In this document: one piece after another, positions 56,898 to 64,000 of the stretch
How the letters are laid out: each line of letters starts with the position of its first letter
How positions within the stretch are numbered: position 1 is the stretch's first letter
NCBI GenBank assembly: GCA_963693365.1
Contig: CAVNZM010000005.1
Span: 3,348,001 to 3,412,000 of the forward strand
Reading direction: 5' to 3'
Source: Amoebidium appalachense
Lineage: Eukaryota; Ichthyosporea
DNA: 64,000 nt
Notes under the pieces: model-generated
Told to the model about the DNA's origin: nothing
The model's database searches: none
Seen by the model: only the letters and a program-made list of their open reading frames with translations
Position numbers and translations under genes: made by a program

Positions 56898-59522
56898 ATG
56901 GCCACGCGGGGTTCAGACAGCAGCGGGCGGCGTGCGTCGCGCACGCCCGCCATGCCCCTGTACTCGGGGTCCCGGGCCAAGATCTACGCCGAGATGAAGG
57001 CACTGGTCGAGGGCGGGGACCAGGCAAAACTGCAGAGGGAGTCAAACAAGCAGGGCGTGGGGGGTGCGGTTCTGCAGGCGCAGACGCAGCCACTACCCGC
57101 ACAGGAAAATTCCGTGGCGCTCCCTGCGTCGGGGGGGCGGGAGGCGGATGGGGGAAACGTGCGCGGAGGGATGGGTGGATACACCCGGGAGGCAGGCGGT
57201 AGGGTGGAGGATGAATATGTGCTCGTGAGCAATTCGATGAGCGAACCCGATTCAAAGGTGACCACAAAGCTCGCGCAGCGCGTGCACGGGGTGCGAGGGG
57301 TGCGGGTGGAGTCTGTGACTGTGCATGGGGGGGCAGAGGAGGGATTTATTGTCACGGCAGAAAACAACGGTGTTAACTGTCTGGTGCGAGACGCACCTTT
57401 CATTACTAGGTCACCAGCTGAGCCGCCGGCGAGTCGAGATATCAATATCAGCGTGGATATCCCCGAAGGTCGCTACACGGTCGACGAGCTTTTGAAGACA
57501 ATGGTGAAATGTATCAATCTGGAAATTGAAATGGCCTATGGATCAATAGAACAGGTTTACGACAGAATGTCGATTGGTTATAAGAATTCAACTCTGAGCC
57601 CAGAGGTACTCATTCCTACAAAACCTCTAATACAGGACATATTCATCAATGGTACAGCTATTCCACGTTTCATTCGGTGGGAGTGGAGGCCATATGAATG
57701 GGGCCGTCTAGTAGATTACACCATCACTTTCTTAGACCTACCTGACAACCAGAGCAGGTTAGTAGCAATGCAACATCCAAGACGGACAGAGAACGGCCCT
57801 TTGGCTGTTGGGACTACATCTGCTACTTTTCATGGATTGGTTGACATTACAAGGGATCGAGATTTTGGAGAGGGCATGGCAAGCGACAGGGCCATATTTG
57901 ATACACCAAAAACTGGGTATTCAGAACCCCAACATGGTGCAAGTTACACTAGACTCCGAATTCACTCGACCACAACACTGCCCGAGCCCAAGCCCTTAAC
58001 AGCAATACCCTATGAGCTGCACGCGTGGTTGCAAGCTGGTGGGTACATGCCAGGGTCTCTTCTAAAACCACAAGAGCTTCATTCGATAACCATTATTGCC
58101 CGAAAAACGCTATCAAGCGCGACCCCGTTAGCACGAGTGCACAAGGGACTCCTTTTTGGTTTACCTCTTTATAATAATACGAATACTGACCAGGTGGACT
58201 ATACAATTGAGCATGTACTTTGGGAGAGTATGCTGTATCGGTTCTTTTGGAAATTTTGCGGTGGTGTATCAGATGGTTCTGATAGACACACGATATACAA
58301 GGTGGAGATTGACGGATTCTACATTTACTACATATCGAATTCCCGAACCCCTGGGACCGATGTTCCTGTGGGCACCACCGTGGAGGTGCAAACACAACAA
58401 TTGCAATTCAGTGTTCACGCGTTTGAAGTCAGCTTATCACCCTGCAACCCACATGTTGACAATAGAATCGACTTATCCAAGATCACGCGTGACTTCAGAA
58501 TGCCATTCTACCTAGATGTAAAATCTTCAACAGAACTTGCAGAGGTGTGCCTAAGGGAAAGAAAAACTGTGCCAGCTAACGAGTATGTCTACGAAGCATT
58601 TCGCTTTCCCGAAGCACCGTATGATAACTCAACAACTATTAAGCGGCCATGGATGGAAGCCTATGGTGCTGAGTATTTTGCGCTGATGTACGCATTCCCA
58701 GCATCCAGTGCAGATATTTCTTGGAAAAGGCTTGGTGAGGATCTCATGACAGTGTACCGAAGAATGAGGTTCCAACAATTGGGTGATTCTAACGTGCTGA
58801 ATACCTACACCGTTTTTGTTCGTCCTAATTGGGAAAAGGCCCTGTTATGGAACAACGAGTCCCTGTATCTTCGCCATCTGGTTCATGTGTCGCCACATTG
58901 GTTCAACACACCAGTACATGTAGAGCTCGATGGCCCCCTTTGCAGAGCCCTCGGTATATCAGAGCCAACGAAAAAAATATACTCGACTCGTGTTTATACA
59001 TTCTTCAACCAGTTTGTGGATGATTTAGATGTTCCCGCACCTCTTAACCTAACAGTTAATACCAGTACCCCCTTCTACCAAAGGGCGTTCCTCCAAAACA
59101 GCACCCTGGATAGGGTGGGGATTGTGCAGTTTCGCCCGCCCAAGAGATACTTTTACACTGACGGACATGACGTTGTAGTTCCGTGCCCCAGGCCTGCCCC
59201 TGCCACCCTCCTCTTCTTTGTAACGATAGACGGAGTCTTCGGCAAGGGCGTGAGCTGGAGCCGACCGTCGGTTCGGTCGGACTCTCCAGCCGTCGATACC
59301 ACAGCCTCGAACAGCAGCGACTACGCCGGCCGCTCCCGCCCGGGTCTGACGTACGTGCTGGTGCGTGACGGCCACACGGTGCGCGCGGACCTCCTGAGCT
59401 CGCACGGGCAGATGTGGCTCATGCACCGCACCGCGGCCACGTCCGTGTCAGTCGAGGTGCGTGATTTGGAAGACAACCTCGTGGTCGGTCGGTACACGGT
59501 GCTGTTGCGACTCGTCAAGTAG
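56898..59522 (+). CDS. Large predicted virion structural protein (874 aa), compositional mosaic
   Basis: ATG 56898. A ~150-residue N-terminal region is low in order (Gly/Ala/Arg). Then comes the block shared with the protein at 39881: RVHGVRGVRVESVTVHGG and INISVDIPEGRYTVDELLKT MV. The middle ~550 residues contain TYTITFLDLPDNQSRLVAMQ-type and EVSLSPCNPHVDNRIDLS segments, and the C-terminus is beta-rich (LTYVLVRDGHTVRADLL, VSVEVRDLEDNLVVGRYTVL). Probably a capsid-associated or fibre protein. The DNA of residues ~200-750 is far lower in GC than both ends of the same ORF (see findings). Confidence 0.6.
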   Translation: MATRGSDSSGRRASRTPAMPLYSGSRAKIYAEMKALVEGGDQAKLQRESNKQGVGGAVLQAQTQPLPAQENSVALPASGGREADGGNVRGGMGGYTREAGGRVEDEYVLVSNSMSEPDSKVTTKLAQRVHGVRGVRVESVTVHGGAEEGFIVTAENNGVNCLVRDAPFITRSPAEPPASRDINISVDIPEGRYTVDELLKTMVKCINLEIEMAYGSIEQVYDRMSIGYKNSTLSPEVLIPTKPLIQDIFINGTAIPRFIRWEWRPYEWGRLVDYTITFLDLPDNQSRLVAMQHPRRTENGPLAVGTTSATFHGLVDITRDRDFGEGMASDRAIFDTPKTGYSEPQHGASYTRLRIHSTTTLPEPKPLTAIPYELHAWLQAGGYMPGSLLKPQELHSITIIARKTLSSATPLARVHKGLLFGLPLYNNTNTDQVDYTIEHVLWESMLYRFFWKFCGGVSDGSDRHTIYKVEIDGFYIYYISNSRTPGTDVPVGTTVEVQTQQLQFSVHAFEVSLSPCNPHVDNRIDLSKITRDFRMPFYLDVKSSTELAEVCLRERKTVPANEYVYEAFRFPEAPYDNSTTIKRPWMEAYGAEYFALMYAFPASSADISWKRLGEDLMTVYRRMRFQQLGDSNVLNTYTVFVRPNWEKALLWNNESLYLRHLVHVSPHWFNTPVHVELDGPLCRALGISEPTKKIYSTRVYTFFNQFVDDLDVPAPLNLTVNTSTPFYQRAFLQNSTLDRVGIVQFRPPKRYFYTDGHDVVVPCPRPAPATLLFFVTIDGVFGKGVSWSRPSVRSDSPAVDTTASNSSDYAGRSRPGLTYVLVRDGHTVRADLLSSHGQMWLMHRTAATSVSVEVRDLEDNLVVGRYTVLLRLVK

Positions 59523-59567
59523 GCGGGCGTTGTGAACCAAAATAGCTCCCACGGCGCGACGCAGCAT

Positions 59568-59828
59568 ATGTTTTTGCGCCTTCTGCAAATGTTACCGGAA
59601 AGCACGGGCATCACAGACCACCACGTCAAGGCCATGATCGGCCAGGACCTCTACAAGCGCTTCCCCTCGGCGGATCCCGAGTGGATCAAGCGCGTCACCG
59701 ACTACAACATGAAGTACGTCATGTGCTCGTACGCCGGCCAGTGCAAGGGCCTGGTTCCCGGGCGCAAGAAGCCCAAGCGGGGCTGCTGCCGCAAGCGGCG
59801 GTGCTGGAAGAGCTTCAAGAAGCCCTAA
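59568..59828 (+). CDS. Small basic Cys-containing protein (86 aa)
   Basis: ATG 59568; the frame upstream has only a GTG. MFLRLLQMLPESTGITDHHV leads to a helical middle (DPEWIKRVTDYNMKYVMCSY) and a very basic Cys-rich end (PGRKKPKRGCCRKRRCWKSF KKP), likely DNA- or RNA-binding or a packaged basic protein. Confidence 0.55.
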   Translation: MFLRLLQMLPESTGITDHHVKAMIGQDLYKRFPSADPEWIKRVTDYNMKYVMCSYAGQCKGLVPGRKKPKRGCCRKRRCWKSFKKP

Positions 59829-59875
59829 AAAGGCGCGGCCGTTGAGCGGCCAACGCTACATTGTGGGCCCCCAGT

Positions 59876-60385
59876 ATGCATCAACGAAAACGCAAAGCCA
59901 GAGGGCGCGGCTGCGCTTGCCGGGCACGACGGCTCGAGACGTGCGTGCGGCGGACGTCGACGCGGCACAGCAAGGTGCCGGTGTTCCTGATCCCCGAGTG
60001 CTCGAAGACGCACATGGTGACGGTGCGCGTGGCGGGGCAGAAGAAGACGTTCAAGCTGGTGTACGATGTGGGGTCTGAGAACAGCTACGTCGACTTGGAG
60101 GTGGCCAACGGCTGGGGCCTAATGGACGGGCGCAAGCCGCTGGTGCCGTACACGGAGTCCAACACCATCGACTCGAACGGCAACATCCACAAGAGTGTGC
60201 GCCTGACCAAGGTCACGCTCGAGATCCTGTGCCCTGACAACCAGTGGCGGCCGTGCGAGGGCGCGCTCGAGGTGTGCCTTGACCGCAAGGTCAACAAGCA
60301 CGGGAGGCTGTTTGGGGTCAGCCACCTGCGGACGCTGCGGGACCGCGTGCGGTACGTGGTCGACTACCAGGTGTGCCGGCGCTGA
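59876..60385 (+). CDS. Retropepsin-like aspartic protease homolog with DVG motif
   Basis: 169 residues from ATG 59876. A basic Arg-rich N-terminus (MHQRKRKARGRGCACRARRL) precedes one retropepsin-like domain: FKLVYDVGSENSYVDLEVA (Asp64 in D-V-G-S where active enzymes have D-T/S-G), then strand-rich LTKVTLEILC, and GRLFGVSHLRTLR in the place of the 'hLG...L' motif. One domain implies action as a dimer. With Val in place of Thr/Ser the enzyme may be slow or inactive. Family is inferred from pattern only. Confidence 0.5.
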   Translation: MHQRKRKARGRGCACRARRLETCVRRTSTRHSKVPVFLIPECSKTHMVTVRVAGQKKTFKLVYDVGSENSYVDLEVANGWGLMDGRKPLVPYTESNTIDSNGNIHKSVRLTKVTLEILCPDNQWRPCEGALEVCLDRKVNKHGRLFGVSHLRTLRDRVRYVVDYQVCRR

Positions 60386-60443
60386 GCGCACAGGCAATAA
60401 ACAGCGCCAACCCGTGGCGGTGGCATTAATGTAGCCCTTCTCA

Positions 60444-61215
60444 ATGGACAGTTCGCACTCGGAGCTCGCCCTTGCAATCGTGTGTTTGGCGGTGGTCTAC
60501 CTGTACGTGAGTTCGCACGAAGGCAATCCGTTCTATCAGGCCTGGGGGATTGACAACCCGGACCCTCCACCCAAGCCCGCCCCGCCCCTGTCCCCCGCAG
60601 ACTTCCAGCCTAACCTGAACCTCGACAGGAACACCCTTTATGCACCGCACGCCGGGGCCACTGACGCCCTCGGCCTCAATCGGCCGTTCAACCCCCTCGA
60701 CCGTCTCAACACCAAGGTCATGGAGGTGCCCCATGACGAGCACTACGGCAGATTCCGCTACCTCTCGCCCTACCAACGGCAGAAGCCCTTCGACGACGCC
60801 GCCAACGCCGCCGACCGCACACCCCTCCCCCAGACCGTGGCCGTGCTGGCAGGTGCTGCCGTCGACGGCCATGTGCATCCCGAGGAACAGCAGTCGCGCA
60901 GCAACTACATGCGTGAGCTGTACCGCACACGCACGCGCGCGCCAGTGTACAACGGCAACATGCGCAACGAGGGAGCCCGGCCGGAGGCCGTGCTGAACAG
61001 CAGGGAGGATGCACAGCAGGGCGTGCGGCCGCCGCTACCGACATACGCGACAAACCCGGCACGCGTGGACCCAGAGAAGGTGGTGCATGCACGCAGGGGG
61101 ATCCGCACACACGACTTTGCCGAGATCCGCGGGCTGGCGAACACGGACGCGCCGATGATGCCCATCCCGGACATGGTGGCGGGGCCAACGCTGCCGCAGG
61201 AGTTCAACGTCAAGG
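60444..61215 (+). CDS. Membrane-anchored viral protein, truncated by assembly gap
   Basis: ATG 60444. One N-terminal membrane helix (LALAIVCLAVVYLYV) is followed by a long Pro-rich, disordered-looking region (DPPPKPAPPLSPADF, NPLDRLNTKVMEVPHDEHYG) with no recognised domain. At least 257 residues are present; the 3' end lies in the N gap. Many NCLDV virion membrane proteins have this single N-terminal anchor layout. Confidence 0.55.
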
Positions 61216-61715
61216 NNNNNNNNNNNNNNNNNNNNNNNNNNNNNNNNNNNNNNNNNNNNNNNNNNNNNNNNNNNNNNNNNNNNNNNNNNNNNNNNNNNNN
61301 NNNNNNNNNNNNNNNNNNNNNNNNNNNNNNNNNNNNNNNNNNNNNNNNNNNNNNNNNNNNNNNNNNNNNNNNNNNNNNNNNNNNNNNNNNNNNNNNNNNN
61401 NNNNNNNNNNNNNNNNNNNNNNNNNNNNNNNNNNNNNNNNNNNNNNNNNNNNNNNNNNNNNNNNNNNNNNNNNNNNNNNNNNNNNNNNNNNNNNNNNNNN
61501 NNNNNNNNNNNNNNNNNNNNNNNNNNNNNNNNNNNNNNNNNNNNNNNNNNNNNNNNNNNNNNNNNNNNNNNNNNNNNNNNNNNNNNNNNNNNNNNNNNNN
61601 NNNNNNNNNNNNNNNNNNNNNNNNNNNNNNNNNNNNNNNNNNNNNNNNNNNNNNNNNNNNNNNNNNNNNNNNNNNNNNNNNNNNNNNNNNNNNNNNNNNN
61701 NNNNNNNNNNNNNNN
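61216..61715. other. Assembly gap, exactly 500 N
   Basis: A run of 500 undetermined bases. The round number suggests a placeholder or estimated gap, so the true distance and content are unknown. It removes the end of the gene at 60444 and possibly further genes. Confidence 1.
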
Positions 61716-61792
61716 TACCCACATCCATAATTACCATCACTATGTCAATGGCACTTCATGTCCTCCTCTTGGTTTGAAACCGTACGATCAGC

Positions 61793-63014
61793 TTATGCCA
61801 AGTCCAGCACTGGCCAACCCTCCTCGCCCGCCAATCCGTTCCACTTCTCCATGACCAGCTTGAACATGTCGTAGTTGTTGGCGAGCCCCTCACAGTTGCT
61901 GAGACGCATTGTTGCAGCAGACTCGCGCACCAGACTCTTGAACGCACCCTCCATGGCCGCTGCCATTGCCTTGTCCTGCGCGGCCAGCGCAAACAACACC
62001 CCGTTGAGCACGATTCGACGCATCTTTTCGCGGCGGTAGCGGCGCGCAATGCTCTGCCCCGTGCAGCCAAACATCAGGGTGGAGTCCAGGGCATCGACGA
62101 AATAGAAGCACGGGCCGCCGCGCGCCTCGGCTGTGTGGCGGGCGTTGAGCTGGCGCGTCAGGTAGTAGCGCTCGTCCAGCCGCTTCGTCAGCGCGTTGGC
62201 CTCCTTGGCCTGCTCGTGGAGGAGACGGGTGTGTGCCAGCAGCGTCTCGCGGCGCTCGCGCTCCTCGGCCACTGCCTTCTCGGTCTCGAGCTGGATGGTC
62301 GTCTGCTTCTCGCGCTCGATTAGGACTTCAGGCGTTGTGTTTCGCGCAATCGTGACACGCTCAAACAGCCCCACAGCAGCCTCGAGTGTGACTGTGCCAG
62401 AGTTAACAAAGTACTCCAGCTGGGCAGGAGTGTAGGTGACAGGCGGTGCGGTGGGGACAGATGCAGCAGCAAAGGCCTGGGCGCTTGAGGGATCGGCGGC
62501 GGCCACGGCACGGTTCTGAGCAATCTCGGACACGAGACTGTCGTCGCCTCCAAGGTAGCGCACGAACACGTCCGCGCACTTTTCGCGGAAAGCTGCGGCC
62601 TTTGCACCAGGAAGCGCGTTTATCAGCTTGACCACCTGCTTGGCAGGTCAGACCAACCGATTCGTTCCGCCCATCAAACTTCCAACGTCTGAAAAATTCA
62701 GACGTTGATTCCGAAATTGCCCATGGCTGCTTCTGCTGGTACTCCCAGGCATTGAGTGCAGTCTTGCGGTCGCATGTGTTGACAGCCATGATGATGTCGC
62801 TTGCGCTGGCAAGGGGCGGGTCCGTAAGGCATGTGCGCACGCTTCGGCCGGCGAACTCGCCGTTGGCAAATGTGAACCGCTGCACGTCGAGACGGGCGCG
62901 TTTGGCGGACACCGTGTCGCCTTCACGGTCAGCTTTCCTCTGGGCGTCCATGCTCGTGGTGTAAGGGGGTGGAGACGGTGACATGAGGAATGGCTGTCTT
63001 TTTGACGAGTGCAT
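61793..63014 (-). CDS. SVLD/LPG-family protein with GIY-YIG-like C-terminus, +1 frame break near 62642
   Basis: Start ATG 63014 (alternatives 62984, 62952). The N-terminal frame (VQRFTFANGEFAGRSVRTCL, DRKTALNAWEYQQKQPWA) covers the first half of the family domain. It must move one base forward near 62642 to reach KLINALPGAKAAAFREKC and RYLGGDDSLVSEIAQNR, the second half. A coiled coil follows (IEREKQTTIQLETEKAVAEE) and a C-terminal domain that resembles the GIY-YIG/T5orf172 group (CFYFVDALDSTLMFGCTGQS IARRYR). Sequence error or decay cannot be told apart. A perfect 11-bp inverted repeat lies just upstream of the break at 62683-62707. Confidence 0.6.
62683..62707. repeat. Perfect 11-bp inverted repeat, 3-nt loop
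   Basis: 'tcaacgtctg' arm and its complement around 'aaattc': on the plus strand 'caacgtctgaa' 'aaa' 'ttcagacgttg'. It lies inside the coding region of the frame-broken SVLD/LPG gene. Confidence 0.85.
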
Positions 63015-63080
63015 CACTTAAGGGAGAGAAAATATCGTTTGGGCCCAACCTGCTCTGAACCCCCTTTGCCCTCCATCCTG

Positions 63081-63090
63081 CCTTTATACC
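63081..63090 (-). promoter_or_regulatory. Viral TATA-type promoter
   Basis: On the minus strand 'ggtataaagg', 66-76 nt before the ATG at 63014; longer distance than at the other sites. Confidence 0.55.
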
Positions 63091-63395
63091 CCCCTTCCCC
63101 AAGGGTCTGGCGTTGCCCCTGGCCCGGGAATTGGAAGTGGCGGAATTTTTCCCCCACTTCCCCTACTTCCTCCACAGCCCATTCCTTGGTCTTCTGGTAC
63201 TACCAGGTTTGGGTTTTTATTCAAAAAGCGACACAGATATAATCAGCCAGCACAGCGGCCAATAAATAAACAAGCCTTTCTCCCGGAAGCACATCAACCA
63301 ACTTCCAAGCCCTCTCATGCTAACACCATCCCATCAAACCAACCCCCATCTAGCTCATGCTAACACCACCCCATCAACCCACCCCCCCTCAGCCC
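63091..63395. other. Gene-free stretch
   Basis: AATAAATAAA at 63262-63271 and a doubled segment 'ctcatgctaacaccatccca' (63315, 63354). No gene is seen. Confidence 0.6.
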
Positions 63396-64000
63396 TCACT
63401 CAAGCTCCGCAACAACCTTCATCACCCAATCATACCCCTCCCGCAGGCGCTGCTCAATCATCTCCATGTCCTGAACAAAATAGTGGTTGCCCTCATCCCA
63501 CCAAACGGGAACCTCCACCGCCCACTCATCGATCGATGCCGCAAGAGCAGAGTCTCTCTCCTCCGCCCCCCACACATCGTCCGAGTCGATACGTTTCCCG
63601 GGAGGGTACTTCGGATCCCTCTGCACTCGATCAAACAGAAATATCTCGCACTGCCGGAGCACGTTGCCACTTGCAAGCTCCCCGGGTGTGAGCGCAAAGG
63701 GGACGAGGTTTGGACGGGGAGAACCCGGGGGGCGGGGAACGTAGGCGAACTGGCCGGGCCCCTCCCCGCCCTGGCGGCGGTGGACACGTTCGGCAATCCG
63801 ATGGCGCAGCGCTTGCTTGTTGCGCTCCACAGCATCCTCCGCCGACCAAAAACCCACATACCCGTCCTTAACTGCCCGAGCCGCCTCTGCCATGTCGTGG
63901 AGCGCCTGCGCCACCGCCCGTGCCTTAGCCGCGCCCACGACGTTGCGCCCAGGCTGCTGCAGGTACTTGCGCAGACCCGGCACGACGGACTGTGCAGCCA
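63396..64000 (-). CDS. Hypothetical viral protein, 5' end beyond the window
   Basis: The frame is open from the window edge to TGA 63396 (about 201 residues visible). No ATG is seen near the edge; the only candidate within the window is a GTG at 63983. Features: an N-terminal helical Ala-rich part (KARAVAQALHDMAEAARAV), a Pro-rich linker and a charged C-terminal part (EWAVEVPVWWDEGNHYFVQD, MEMIEQRLREGYDWVMKVV). No family recognised. Confidence 0.55.
   Translation of the reverse strand, partial: AAQSVVPGLRKYLQQPGRNVVGAAKARAVAQALHDMAEAARAVKDGYVGFWSAEDAVERNKQALRHRIAERVHRRQGGEGPGQFAYVPRPPGSPRPNLVPFALTPGELASGNVLRQCEIFLFDRVQRDPKYPPGKRIDSDDVWGAEERDSALAASIDEWAVEVPVWWDEGNHYFVQDMEMIEQRLREGYDWVMKVVAELE

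Overview
The window looks like a protist nuclear scaffold that carries a nucleocytovirus (NCLDV)-like insertion. Three host genes can be recognised in the left third: WDR55 (five visible exons), DPM1 (intronless) and a KDM4-type JmjC demethylase (seven exons). Their introns have clean GT-AG borders but are filled with poly-G/C runs (one of 70 G), CA/GT microsatellites and minisatellites. The species cannot be named from this sequence. Unicellular algae, stramenopiles and other protists that carry giant-virus insertions all fit.

Layout. 1-20,300: host genes in repeat-rich DNA, plus two unassigned small genes at 8.2-9.2 kb and a coiled-coil repeat protein at 11.4-12.9 kb. 20,300-23,480: transition zone with two small genes of viral style and a poly-G minisatellite block. 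23,490-64,000: dense viral gene field, mostly intronless, short intergenic gaps, AATAAA signals after many genes, no long microsatellites. An unresolved gap of exactly 500 N lies at 61,216-61,715.

Viral gene set. Replication and DNA processing: D5-type SF3 helicase, PD-(D/E)XK nuclease with two decayed paralogs, A22-like RuvC resolvase. Regulation: four-finger C2H2 protein, KilA-N/T5orf172 protein, MSV199 protein, and a paralogous family here called SVLD/LPG after conserved residues. RNA metabolism: Nudix hydrolase. Structure and membrane: two related predicted virion proteins, a Cys-rich C-tail-anchored protein, several small membrane or secreted proteins, an aquaporin, a retropepsin-like protein and two Ulp1-like cysteine-protease candidates. 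No major capsid protein, packaging ATPase or DNA polymerase was recognised here.

Many replication and regulatory genes share a promoter core close to GAAGGTATAAAAGG about 30-65 nt before the start codon; the structural block at 53-61 kb lacks it. In two places this TATA box also holds the stop codon of the gene upstream; in a third it is translated and joins two paralogs into one ORF. The MSV199 domain is cut by a clean 165-nt GT-AG intron that carries a repeat also found just downstream of the gene. Three genes have +1 frame breaks, two at G-runs. Together these point to a virus-derived region that was integrated, has acquired or retained eukaryotic splicing and polyadenylation signals, and is partly decaying. 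Chimeric assembly across 20.3-23.5 kb has to be excluded.
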